DNA from: Candidatus Scatomorpha stercoravium | GTDB lineage: Bacteria > Bacillota > Clostridia > Oscillospirales > Oscillospiraceae | NCBI GenBank assembly: GCA_018716005.1 | Contig: DVKN01000144.1 | Span: 1 to 10,283, forward strand | Direction of reading: 5' to 3' | Length of the DNA stretch: 10,283 bases | Position numbers and translations under genes: made by a program | Shown: positions 1 to 6,168 of the stretch, piece by piece | Position numbering within the stretch: the stretch's first letter is position 1 | Layout of the letters: each line of letters begins with the position of its first letter | Notes under the pieces: model-generated | Seen by the model: only the letters and a program-made list of their open reading frames with translations | Told to the model about the DNA's origin: nothing | The model's database searches: none

Positions 1-1
1 C

Positions 2-1093
2 GACGCGCGTATACGCGAGCAGACCTATGCCGGAATGGAGCGCACAGCCATCTCCCGCTGCGCCTGGGGCCTCAAGCGCGCCGAGACCGAGCTCACCCGC
101 CGCATTAAGCGCGAGCCCTTCGTGCCCGATGAGGGAATCGCCGAGTTCGCCGAGCGCTGCCTGACCATCCAGGCCACCGGCCTCATCAAGCGTATGCAGT
201 ACACGGACTGCTGGCGGCCCGTCATAGGCGTCTCCGGCGGCGTGGACTCCACGCTCGTCATGCTCGCCTGCGCCCGCGCGATGGATATATGCGGCCTGCC
301 GCGGAGCAACATCGTCGCCATCACCATGCCCTGCTTCGGCACCACCGACCGCACGAAGAACAACGCCATCACGATTGCCGAGCGCCTGGGCGCGGAGCTG
401 CGCGTTATCCCGATAGGCGAGATCGTGAAGAAGCACTTCGAGACGATAGGCCACGACTTTGACGACCACACCGTCGTCTTCGAAAACGCCCAGGCGCGCG
501 AGCGCACGATGGTGCTCCTCGACGTCGCCAACAAGGTGAACGGCCTCGACGTCGGCACGAAGGACCTCAGCGAGCAGGCCGACGGCTGGTGCACCTATAA
601 CGGCGACCAGATTTCGAACTACGACATCAACGCCGGCCTCACGAAGACCATGGTGCGCGCCGTCGTAAAGCACATCGCGGACACCACGGACGACGCCGAG
701 CTGGCCGCGGCCCTCAACGACATCTGGGATACGCCCGTCACGCCCGAGCTGCTGCCCATAGGCGACGAGGGCGAGCTCCTCCAGAAGAGCGAGGACTCCG
801 TGGGCCCCTACATCCTGCAGGACTTCTTCCTCTACCACATGGTCATGCGCGGCGGCTCCCCCGCCAAGGTGCTCCGCCTCGCCGAGATTGCCTTCGCCGG
901 CGAATTCGACCGCCCCACGCTCATACACTGGCTGCGCAGCTACTGCCGCCGCTTCTTCGTGCAGCAGTTCAAGCGCTCCGCGAGCGCGGATGGCCCCGCC
1001 GCCATGGGCTTCACCCTCAGCCCTCGCGACGGCCACAAGATGCCCTCCGACGCCGAGAACGCCCTGTGGCTCTCGGATGTCGACAAGCTCTGA
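2..1093 (+). CDS. nadE: Glutamine-dependent NAD+ synthetase, C-terminal part (5' end outside window)
   Basis: This is the ATP-dependent amidation step that turns nicotinic acid adenine dinucleotide into NAD+, in the cytoplasm. The reading frame is open from base 2, so the start lies off the left edge; the ATG at 35 is internal. Numbering from that ATG, the PP-loop SGGVDST is at residues 67-73. It is followed by family-typical blocks: TMPCFGTTDRTKNNA, the FENAQARERT stretch and VGTKDLSEQADGWCTYNGD. The RRIKREPFVP segment just before the synthetase domain matches the linker after the glutaminase (CN-hydrolase) domain in long, roughly 640-residue NadE proteins, so the missing part is probably that amidohydrolase. 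The gene ends in TGA at 1091-1093 and converges on the NSS transporter with a shared terminator between them. Assignment to the family is secure; glutamine rather than ammonia use is inferred from the linker. Confidence 0.95.
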   Translation, partial: DARIREQTYAGMERTAISRCAWGLKRAETELTRRIKREPFVPDEGIAEFAERCLTIQATGLIKRMQYTDCWRPVIGVSGGVDSTLVMLACARAMDICGLPRSNIVAITMPCFGTTDRTKNNAITIAERLGAELRVIPIGEIVKKHFETIGHDFDDHTVVFENAQARERTMVLLDVANKVNGLDVGTKDLSEQADGWCTYNGDQISNYDINAGLTKTMVRAVVKHIADTTDDAELAAALNDIWDTPVTPELLPIGDEGELLQKSEDSVGPYILQDFFLYHMVMRGGSPAKVLRLAEIAFAGEFDRPTLIHWLRSYCRRFFVQQFKRSASADGPAAMGFTLSPRDGHKMPSDAENALWLSDVDKL

Positions 1094-1109
1094 TAAATAT
1101 ACGCAGCAG

Positions 1110-1137
1110 AAAAGGCCCTCCGGAAGGAGGGCCTTTT
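1110..1137. terminator. Bidirectional intrinsic terminator between nadE and the NSS gene
   Basis: A perfect 12-bp stem (1110-1121 with 1126-1137) closes a GGAA loop, which is a GNRA-type tetraloop. The stem has A4 on one end and T4 on the other, so either strand yields a hairpin followed by U residues. It lies 17 bases past the nadE stop and 21 bases past the end of the opposing transporter gene, so it can terminate both. Confidence 0.93.
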
Positions 1138-1157
1138 CCATGGGCTTTCGCTTGCCC

Positions 1158-2645
1158 TTATGCGATAAGGGCCTTGATGAAGAAGTCGTAAATCTGTCCG
1201 CCGAGGACGAGGATCATGCCAATCGGGGTGATGAACTTGAAGCAGATGTCGAAGAAGGTGTAGCCCCAGAACTTGTGCCCGCTTATCTCGCATTCGGGGA
1301 CGATGAGGTTGCGGGTCTTCCACTTCCAGCCTATCAGGACGGCCATGATAAGCGCGCCGAGCGGCATGAAGATGCCCTCCGAGATGACGTCGAAGAAGTC
1401 GAGCCAGCAGTCGATGGCCATCGGGACCTGGCCGGCGGCGAGCTGTTCGGGCGTCATGCCGAGCAGCAGGTAGGGGGCCTTGACGACGGCGTCCGCGGCG
1501 CCCAGAGCGTCGAGCGCGACGGGTATGCCGACGATGAAGGCGCAGACGGCGGCGATGGACATTATCTTCGTGCGGCTGACCTTCTGCTTCTTCTCGATGC
1601 CGACGTCGAGACGCCAGGTGACTATGGCCTCGAAGAGGGAGATCGACGAGGTGACGGCGGCGATGAAGACGAGGAAGTAGAACATGAAGCCGACGAAGTT
1701 GCCGAAGCTGCCCATGCTCAGGAAGACGTTCTGCATGGTGTTGAAGAGGAGGCCGGGGCCCTGCGCGTATTCCATGTTGAAGGCCGCGCAGGCGGGCAGG
1801 ATGGCGCAGGCGGCCATGACGGCGATGAGCGTGTCGCAGGCCGGGATTATGAGCGAGTTCTTCTGCAGGTCTTCCTTCTTATCCAGGTAGGAGCCGTAGG
1901 AGATTATGGCGCCCATGCCCAGCGACAGCGAGAAGAACATCTGGCCTGCCGCCGTCTTCAGCACGTCTATGAAGCCTCCGAAGGAGCTGAGGGGCTCGAA
2001 GTTGGGGGTGAGCATGAACTTGTAGCCCTCGCCGGCGCCCGGCTGGAAGGCGACGTAGATGATGACGAAGAGGAGCATGAAGAAGAGCGCCGGCATTGCG
2101 ACCGTGCAGAACTTCTCGATGCCGCCCTGGATGCCGCCCATGACTATCACCACGTTGCAGACGATGAAGAGGACGTGGAAGAAAATCATGCCGCTGTAGT
2201 CGTAGAGTATGTAGCCGAAGAAGCCCATACCCGCTCCGGAGAAGCCGTCGACGCCCATAATCTGAAGCAGGAAGCCGAACATGTAGCGCATGACGAGGCC
2301 GCCGAGGACGTTGTAGAACGCGAGCAGCGTGAACGCCGACAGTATGCCGAGGTAGCCGACCCACTTATACTTCTTGCTGAGCGCGGCGTAGGCGCCGACC
2401 GCGCCCTTGCCGGTCTTACGGCCTATCGTCAGCTCGCCGAGCATGACGACGACGCCGACGAAGATGACGAGCAGCAGGTAGATGATGAGGAAGGCGAAGC
2501 CGCCCTTGCTGCCCATCTTGTACGGGAAGCCCCAGATGTTGCCGAGGCCGACTGCGGAGCCGACGGCGGCCATCAGGAAGCCGAAGTTGGAGCCCCATGT
2601 ACCGCGATCGTGTTCCATGTGCTCGAGGTGCTGGTTATCAGACAT
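1158..2645 (-). CDS. Sodium-dependent symporter, NSS (SLC6/LeuT-like) family
   Basis: An integral membrane protein of 495 residues that probably imports an amino acid with Na+; the substrate cannot be read from sequence. Helix 1 carries the unwound signature AAVGSAVGLGNIWGFPYK (residues 26-43), and helix 6 carries AAGQMFFSLSLGMGA, very close to LeuT. The adjacent Thr-Ser pair of the second sodium site is kept in helix 8 (VTSSIS). The hydrophobic segments suggest about 12 helices, one more than the 11 of MhsT-type bacterial members. The residue after GNIW is Gly39, where LeuT and most relatives have the extracellular-gate arginine (Arg30 in LeuT); the acidic partner appears to survive in the LDFFD stretch. 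I chose the ATG at 2645 because GGGAGGG lies 6 bases upstream of it. An in-frame ATG at 2720 would begin inside a hairpin of the leader with poor spacing. The gene is monocistronic here, with its own promoter and terminator. Confidence 0.93.
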   Translation of the reverse strand: MSDNQHLEHMEHDRGTWGSNFGFLMAAVGSAVGLGNIWGFPYKMGSKGGFAFLIIYLLLVIFVGVVVMLGELTIGRKTGKGAVGAYAALSKKYKWVGYLGILSAFTLLAFYNVLGGLVMRYMFGFLLQIMGVDGFSGAGMGFFGYILYDYSGMIFFHVLFIVCNVVIVMGGIQGGIEKFCTVAMPALFFMLLFVIIYVAFQPGAGEGYKFMLTPNFEPLSSFGGFIDVLKTAAGQMFFSLSLGMGAIISYGSYLDKKEDLQKNSLIIPACDTLIAVMAACAILPACAAFNMEYAQGPGLLFNTMQNVFLSMGSFGNFVGFMFYFLVFIAAVTSSISLFEAIVTWRLDVGIEKKQKVSRTKIMSIAAVCAFIVGIPVALDALGAADAVVKAPYLLLGMTPEQLAAGQVPMAIDCWLDFFDVISEGIFMPLGALIMAVLIGWKWKTRNLIVPECEISGHKFWGYTFFDICFKFITPIGMILVLGGQIYDFFIKALIA

Positions 2646-2756
2646 ATTTTTCCCTCCCAAAGAATAATATTCCGGCAGCGCTCCCACGACTTGCCGGTAC
2701 TCCCTATCCCGGGGAAACATCCCCGATCTCTCTGCGGGTGCTGTCCCGCTCTTACA
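2646..2756 (-). promoter_or_regulatory. Structured 5' leader of the NSS transporter mRNA
   Basis: About 110 bases separate the predicted transcription start (near 2756) from the start codon. On the transcribed strand three hairpins follow one another. The first is a 5-bp stem with a 6-base loop (2734-2738 with 2745-2749), the second a 6-bp stem with a 4-base loop (2710-2715 with 2720-2725), and the third a 6-bp stem with a 14-base loop (2672-2677 with 2692-2697). A single-stranded A/U-rich stretch and the GGGAGGG ribosome site come last. I see no T-box (AGGGTGG...CCGCG) and no recognised glycine, lysine or SAM riboswitch core. It may be an unclassified regulatory leader or plain local structure. 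Confidence 0.4.
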
Positions 2757-2762
2757 CTTTAA

Positions 2763-2791
2763 ATTCTACACGAAAACTTGCGCGTTTACAA
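2763..2791 (-). promoter_or_regulatory. SigA-type promoter of the NSS gene
   Basis: Read on the minus strand, TTGTAA (2786-2791) is separated by exactly 17 bases from TAGAAT (2763-2768). This predicts initiation near 2756. The surrounding DNA is AT-rich compared with the coding regions. Both hexamers match the consensus at four or more of six positions and the spacing is optimal. Confidence 0.65.
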
Positions 2792-3001
2792 GTCTTTCAT
2801 ATTCGCTTCTTAACGGTTTATTCATTATTGCTCAAAGAGGGGCCGATTTACAGGGTAAATCAACGGACTTTTTGTGCACTATGTCTATTCGTCAAGGCTT
2901 TAACTGGTTAAGTTTTAGACACACGAGTGACTTTAAACTATTAAATCCCAAAATTCCGCCGCGGCGGCGCTGGTCCGACCAGCGCCTCGGACAAGTTGTG
3001 C
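2792..3001. other. AT-rich intergenic stretch between two divergent promoters, with palindromes
   Basis: No gene is supported here. The whole intergenic gap runs from 2646 to 3078, and this is its middle. It holds three symmetric elements: GATTTAC-AGG-GTAAATC (2845-2861), TTAAC-TG-GTTAA (2900-2911), and a GC-rich pair of palindromes at 2956-2986 (listed separately). These look like candidate protein-binding sites. An in-frame upstream extension of the phosphoribosyltransferase begins at 2872 but lacks a ribosome site and would run through the promoter at 3002-3029. Confidence 0.5.
2956..2986. repeat. Two adjoining GC-rich palindromes upstream of the phosphoribosyltransferase promoter
   Basis: A perfect 12-bp palindrome, CCGCCGCGGCGG (2956-2967), runs into a perfect 10-1-10 inverted repeat (GGCGCTGGTC at 2966-2975, GACCAGCGCC at 2977-2986, centre at 2976). 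The second arm ends 15 bases before the -35 hexamer. There is no T-run on either side, so a terminator is unlikely; a dimeric regulator site is the simpler reading. Confidence 0.6.
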
Positions 3002-3029
3002 TTGATTTTACCGGCGGATACGGTATAAT
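3002..3029 (+). promoter_or_regulatory. SigA-type promoter of the phosphoribosyltransferase gene
   Basis: TTGATT (3002-3007) is separated by 16 bases from a consensus TATAAT (3024-3029). The predicted start, near 3036, coincides with the foot of a 7-bp hairpin with a GCAG loop (3036-3042 with 3047-3053, one G-U pair), so the mRNA would carry a 5'-terminal stem-loop before the AGGAGG ribosome site at 3064. Confidence 0.75.
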
Positions 3030-3078
3030 TGTGTGGCTGGCGGCAGCGCCGGCGACTGAATTTAGGAGGAATCCAAAA

Positions 3079-3633
3079 ATGACATACGAGATGGACATCG
3101 CCGGGTTAAAGAGGGAGCTGCCCCTGTGCCGCGTGACGGACGACCTGTACATAGGCGCCTTCGTCATGTTCGGGGATGTCGAGCTCACGGTCCACTGCGC
3201 CGCCGAGCTGCTCAAGCGCGCTCCCGAGTACGACTACCTGATAGCCCCCGAGGCCAAGGCCATACCCCTGCTCTACGAGATGGCCCGCCAGAGCGGCGCG
3301 GAGAAGTACTTCGTGGCCCGCAAGGGCGCGAAGGCCTATATGTCCGGCGTCTTCGAGGTCGAGGTGCGCTCCATCACGACCATGCACATCCAGAAGCTCG
3401 TCATAGACAAGGCCGACGCCGAGATGATAAAGGGCAAGCGCGTGATAATCGTCGACGACGTCATCTCCACCGGCGAGAGCCTCCACGCGATGGAGGAGCT
3501 GGTTCACCGCGCCGGCGGCATCATAGCCGGCAAGATGGCCGTCCTGGCCGAGGGCGACGCCTACAACCGCACGGACATCATCACGCTCGGTAAGCTGCCG
3601 CTCTTCAACGCGGACGGCAGCGTAAAGGAATAA
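3079..3633 (+). CDS. Type I phosphoribosyltransferase, adenine-phosphoribosyltransferase-like
   Basis: This 184-residue cytoplasmic protein has the type I PRTase fold. Its PRPP-binding motif VIIVDDVISTGES is at residues 122-134. An APEAKAIPLL block (residues 56-65) and an ARKGAKAYM stretch (80-88) sit where adenine phosphoribosyltransferases have the pyrophosphate-binding loop and the flexible catalytic loop. The likely reaction is nucleobase plus PRPP to nucleoside monophosphate and pyrophosphate (purine salvage). The N-terminus (LPLCRVTDDLYIGAFVMFGD) differs from classical Apt and from HprT, so the base used is uncertain, and a role in regulation or in xanthine or guanine salvage is possible. 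The ATG at 3079 follows AGGAGG with good spacing. The gene has its own promoter and is followed by a two-way terminator, so it appears monocistronic. Confidence 0.88.
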   Translation: MTYEMDIAGLKRELPLCRVTDDLYIGAFVMFGDVELTVHCAAELLKRAPEYDYLIAPEAKAIPLLYEMARQSGAEKYFVARKGAKAYMSGVFEVEVRSITTMHIQKLVIDKADAEMIKGKRVIIVDDVISTGESLHAMEELVHRAGGIIAGKMAVLAEGDAYNRTDIITLGKLPLFNADGSVKE

Positions 3634-3650
3634 GCGAGACGGTAAGCCCT

Positions 3651-3683
3651 AAATAACCCTGGCCGCAAGGCCAGGGCTATTTT
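3651..3683. terminator. Bidirectional intrinsic terminator between the phosphoribosyltransferase gene and tadA
   Basis: An 8-bp GC stem (CCCTGGCC at 3657-3664 with GGCCAGGG at 3669-3676) closes a GCAA GNRA tetraloop. Beyond one A-C mismatch the pairing continues through AAATA and TATTT on the flanks. This gives a U-rich tail on the plus strand, and one of similar quality on the minus strand for the convergent tadA gene. Confidence 0.88.
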
Positions 3684-3716
3684 CGCAATAGGCGGCCATG
3701 TAAAGCCCGCGTAAAT

Positions 3717-4163
3717 TCAGCGCAGGGCCCTGAAGAAGCCCGCGAGCAGCGCGGCGCAGTCCTCCGCGAGGACGCCGCCGTAGACGGCGGGCCTGTGCCC
3801 GTAGCGCTCCTCGAAGAGGTTTATGACGCTGCCGACGGAGCCGGAGTTCGGCTCCTTCGCGCCGTATATGACGGGGGAGAGGCGGGAGTTTATTATGGCC
3901 CCGGCGCACATCGGGCAGGGCTCGAGCGTGACGGCGATCCCGCAGCCGGAGAGGTTCCAGGTCCCCAGCGCGGCGCAGGCCTGCCTTATGGCCTCCACCT
4001 CGGCGTGGGCCGTGGCGTCGGGGAGCTCCTCGCGGCGGTTGCGCCCGCGGCCTATTATCTCGCCCGAGGCCGTGAACACCACGCAGCCGACGGGCACCTC
4101 GCCCTTATCCGCCGCCTCGCGGGCGAGCGCGAGGGCTTCGCGCATATACTTTTCCATATCCAA
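3717..4163 (-). CDS. tadA: tRNA-specific adenosine deaminase (wobble A34 to inosine)
   Basis: It deaminates adenosine 34 of tRNA-Arg(ACG) to inosine in the cytoplasm. The 148-residue protein carries the zinc and catalytic signature of the family: His53 and Glu55 in TAHAEVEAI, and Cys83 and Cys86 in PCPMCAGA. The loop GAKEPNSGSVGS occupies the place of the usual GA.DPK.GA.GS element. Two starts are possible. The TTG at 4163 has GGGGTGA, a near match to the extended Shine-Dalgarno, about 6 bases upstream. The ATG two codons later, at 4157, has the same site 12 bases away. I list the longer form on spacing grounds, but the ATG is a fair alternative. The gene is divergent from mntP with only 24 bases between starts, and its probable promoter lies inside mntP. 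Confidence 0.95.
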   Translation of the reverse strand: MDMEKYMREALALAREAADKGEVPVGCVVFTASGEIIGRGRNRREELPDATAHAEVEAIRQACAALGTWNLSGCGIAVTLEPCPMCAGAIINSRLSPVIYGAKEPNSGSVGSVINLFEERYGHRPAVYGGVLAEDCAALLAGFFRALR

Positions 4164-4187
4164 TTTGATTCACCCCGGAGAGACTTT

Positions 4188-4745
4188 ATGCTTAATATTT
4201 TACTCATAGGCGCCGGCCTGTCAATGGACGCCTTCGCGGTCGCCGTGACGAACGGGCTCACCATCCCCGGCTACAGATGTAAGCACGCCGCGGTTACGGC
4301 GGCGTACTTCGGCTTCTTCCAGGGCCTCATGCCCCTCCTGGGCTGGCTCCTGGGCAGCACGGTGAGCCATATAATCAGCTCCTGGGGGCCGTATGTGAGC
4401 TTCTTCCTCCTGGCCTTTATAGGCGTGAAGATGCTCCTCGAGGCGCTTAAAGGCGGCGGGGAGGAGCGCGAGGCCTCGCTCAGCCACGGCCGCCTCGCGG
4501 TGATGGCCGTCGCGACGAGCCTCGACGCGCTGGCCGTCGGCGTCTCCTTCGCCTTCATGCCGGACGTGAGCCTCGTGCCGGCCTGCCTGCTCATAGCGGG
4601 CGAGACCTTCGCCATATGCTTCGCGGGCGGGCTGCTCGGCGCGCGCGTGCCGGGTATCTCCACGAAAGCCGCCGGCGTCGCCGGCGGGCTGGTGCTCTGC
4701 GGCATCGGCGTAAAACTCCTGCTGGAAGGGATAGGTGTGCTCTGA
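4188..4745 (+). CDS. mntP: Manganese efflux pump MntP
   Basis: This 185-residue inner-membrane exporter lowers cytoplasmic Mn2+. It shows the two internally related DUF204 halves, each with the acidic motif required for transport: SMDAFAVAVTNG (Asp14) and TSLDALAVGVSF (Asp113), matching Asp16 and Asp118 of the E. coli protein. Six hydrophobic segments are visible, with a short charged loop (GGGEEREASLSHGR, residues 89-102) between the halves. The ATG at 4188 follows GGAGAG; the same frame is open far upstream, but that part is antisense to tadA and rejected. The stop codon overlaps the start of the next gene by one base (TGATG), so the two are translationally coupled. No yybP-ykoY manganese riboswitch fits in the 24-base gap to tadA, and no clear promoter was found, so how it is expressed is open. 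Confidence 0.94.
   Translation: MLNILLIGAGLSMDAFAVAVTNGLTIPGYRCKHAAVTAAYFGFFQGLMPLLGWLLGSTVSHIISSWGPYVSFFLLAFIGVKMLLEALKGGGEEREASLSHGRLAVMAVATSLDALAVGVSFAFMPDVSLVPACLLIAGETFAICFAGGLLGARVPGISTKAAGVAGGLVLCGIGVKLLLEGIGVL
4197..4224 (-). promoter_or_regulatory. Candidate SigA promoter of tadA, inside the mntP coding sequence
   Basis: On the minus strand a perfect TTGACA (4219-4224) is followed after 16 bases by TAAAAT (4197-4202), one base off consensus. Initiation would fall near 4190, giving a leader of about 27 bases that contains the GGGGTGA ribosome site of tadA. The hexamers occupy roughly codons 4-13 of mntP. Confidence 0.65.
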
Positions 4746-5665
4746 TGGAACTGCTCTACGCTCTCGAGAATATCCGCTGCCCCCTGCTCGACGCCGTCAT
4801 GGGCGCCGTAACCGAGCTCGGCGGCGAGACCGTGTACATGGCCGTCGCGATAATCGCCTTCTGGTGCGTCGGGAAGGGCCTCGGCTACTACATACTCAGC
4901 GTCGGCTTCGCCGGGACGGTGCTCAACCAGTTCCTGAAGATTACCTGCCGCGTGCCCAGGCCCTGGGTGCAGGACCCGGAGTTCACCATAGTCGAGAGCG
5001 CCCGCGAGGCCGCGACGGGCTACTCCTTCCCGAGCGGGCACACGCAGAACGCCTTCGCCTCCTTCGGCTGCATCGGGATGTGGTCCCGGCGGCGCGCGTG
5101 GCGGGCCGCCTGCGCCGTCATAATCGTCCTCATAGCCCTCTCGCGTATGTACCTCGGCGTGCACACGCCGCTCGACGTCGGCGTTGCCTTCGCGCTGGGG
5201 CTCGTGCTCACGGGGGCGCTCTGGCCGGTCTTCCGCGACATCGAGGAGCACCCCGGCCGGATGTACGCCGCCCTCGCGGTCCTGATTGCCCTCACGGCCG
5301 CCTACATCGCCTACACGGAGCTTTTCCCCTTTCCGGCGGATACCGACGGCGCCAACCTCGCGAGCGCCAGGGAGAACGGCTGGGAGCTTCTCGGGGCGGG
5401 CCTCGCCATGCTCCTCGGCTTCGCGCTCGACCGGCGGTATATCCGCTTCGAGGTGAAGGCCCCGCTCCCCGGCCAGATACTCAAGTGCGTCCTCGGCCTC
5501 GCTCTCACGATGGCCGTCCGCGCCGGGCTGAAGCAGCCCTTTTATGCCCTCATGGGCGAGGGCGGCCTCGCCGACGCCGCGAGGTACTTCCTCACCGTGC
5601 TCTTCGCCGCCGCCGTCTGGCCCCTGACATTTAAATTTTTCGCGAAAGCCGGCGCAAAAAAATAA
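4745..5665 (+). CDS. PAP2-family membrane phosphatase (lipid-phosphate or undecaprenyl-diphosphate type)
   Basis: This is a 306-residue membrane phosphatase whose active site faces the outside of the membrane in characterised relatives. All three catalytic blocks of the type 2 phosphatidic acid phosphatase family are intact and canonically spaced. They are KITCRVPRP (Lys65, Arg72), PSGH with the catalytic His99 in YSFPSGHTQNA, and SRMYLGVH with His140 followed by Asp144. The candidate substrates are undecaprenyl diphosphate, phosphatidylglycerol phosphate or another lipid phosphate; sequence alone does not decide. About 125 residues with further hydrophobic helices follow the catalytic core, which makes the protein longer than the usual 180-220 residue minimal forms. 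The ATG at 4745 shares its A with the mntP stop codon and has AGGTG 7 bases upstream. No terminator was seen after the gene. Confidence 0.9.
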   Translation: MELLYALENIRCPLLDAVMGAVTELGGETVYMAVAIIAFWCVGKGLGYYILSVGFAGTVLNQFLKITCRVPRPWVQDPEFTIVESAREAATGYSFPSGHTQNAFASFGCIGMWSRRRAWRAACAVIIVLIALSRMYLGVHTPLDVGVAFALGLVLTGALWPVFRDIEEHPGRMYAALAVLIALTAAYIAYTELFPFPADTDGANLASARENGWELLGAGLAMLLGFALDRRYIRFEVKAPLPGQILKCVLGLALTMAVRAGLKQPFYALMGEGGLADAARYFLTVLFAAAVWPLTFKFFAKAGAKK

Positions 5666-5676
5666 TTTCCGCCGCG

Positions 5677-5713
5677 CATATCCCGCGACGCCTCGCGCAT
5701 ACTACGCGCGAGG
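5677..5713 (+). promoter_or_regulatory. Possible sporulation promoter and hairpin over the coat-gene ribosome site
   Basis: CATAT (5677-5681) and CATACTAC (5698-5705), 16 bases apart, resemble the -35 and -10 elements of SigE-type mother-cell promoters, which would suit a coat gene. However, initiation would fall at about 5712, inside the AGGTGA ribosome site, which argues against this exact placement. A perfect 7-bp inverted repeat (CCTCGCG at 5691-5697, CGCGAGG at 5707-5713) brackets the -10-like element, and its right arm runs into the ribosome site. Confidence 0.3.
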
Positions 5714-5721
5714 TGATTTTT

Positions 5722-5895
5722 ATGACCACGAAGGAGAGCCTTTATCTCGACGACGCGCTCGGCCACGCGCAGTTCCTCGCCAAGCAGTGCCGCGAGGCGG
5801 CGGGGACGCTCGCGGACCCCGCGCTCAGGAAGTGCGCCGAAAAGCTCGCCGGCGAGTACGGGCAGATGTACCAGCGATTCTACGACCAGCTCTGA
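5722..5895 (+). CDS. Small spore-coat-associated protein, upstream partner of CotF-like protein
   Basis: A 57-residue protein with no signal peptide or membrane segment. Its sequence (LDDALGHAQFLAKQC near the start, then a helical stretch ending QMYQRFYDQL) resembles the short helical proteins that often precede CotF-family coat genes in Clostridia; I recognise the pattern rather than a named family. GAGGTGA lies just upstream of the ATG at 5722, and three codons further upstream a GTG is in frame but sits inside that ribosome site. The stop codon overlaps the ribosome site of the next gene (5894-5900), so the two are co-translated. The likely setting is the mother cell during sporulation, as a structural partner of the following coat protein. 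Confidence 0.75.
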   Translation: MTTKESLYLDDALGHAQFLAKQCREAAGTLADPALRKCAEKLAGEYGQMYQRFYDQL

Positions 5896-5906
5896 GGAGG
5901 CGCGAT

Positions 5907-6161
5907 ATGGACGACAGGATGATTATGGAGAACCTTCTCAACACGGCCAAGGGCGTCTGCGACCTCTATATGCACGGGGCCGTGGAGGCCGTCACGCCGG
6001 GCGTCCGCCAGGCCTTTACGACGGCGCTCAACTTCGAGCTCGGCATCCAGGACGAGCTCTTCAGGGAGATGCAGCGCAGGGGCTGGTACGCCCCCGAGGA
6101 GGCCAACGCCCAGCGCACGCAGCAGATTAAGCAGAAATATCAGCCAGGCTGCTGCGGCTAA
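5907..6161 (+). CDS. CotF-family spore coat protein
   Basis: An 84-residue protein of the spore coat F type. The diagnostic stretches are ENLLNTAKGVCDLYMHG (residues 8-24), a central helix with the ALNFELGIQDELFREM segment, and the RGWYAP motif (58-63), all typical of the ferritin-like helical coat proteins of Clostridia. It ends in an unusual GCCG tail, and Cys18 is also present, so disulfide cross-linking in the coat is possible. The ATG at 5907 follows GAGGAGG with 6 bases of spacing. The gene lies 11 bases after its small partner and is clearly in the same operon. Its presence is the best evidence that the organism forms endospores. Confidence 0.87.
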   Translation: MDDRMIMENLLNTAKGVCDLYMHGAVEAVTPGVRQAFTTALNFELGIQDELFREMQRRGWYAPEEANAQRTQQIKQKYQPGCCG

Positions 6162-6168
6162 TTTGCAC

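Noticed and set aside
2646..2720. Longer NSS protein starting at the ATG at 2720
   Set aside because: The extra 25 residues are unlike any NSS N-terminus, the codon sits in a leader hairpin, and the inner ATG has an excellent ribosome site.
2646..2756. T-box or known amino-acid riboswitch
   Set aside because: The conserved T-box bulge sequence and known aptamer cores were not found by eye.
888..2762. A 624-codon plus-strand open frame opposite the NSS transporter
   Set aside because: It is an extremely acidic, low-complexity mirror of hydrophobic helices, has no family signature and no ribosome site, overlaps the end of nadE and crosses the terminator. It is a product of GC-biased third positions.
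2872..3078. In-frame upstream extension of the phosphoribosyltransferase
   Set aside because: It would start without a ribosome site upstream of the promoter at 3002-3029, while the ATG at 3079 has AGGAGG.
3795..4187. Upstream extension of mntP frame
   Set aside because: It is antisense to the well-supported tadA gene and only reflects absence of stops.
4271..5251. Long minus-strand open frame opposite mntP and the PAP2 gene
   Set aside because: No ribosome site or recognisable domain, and composition is that of a reverse-complement shadow.
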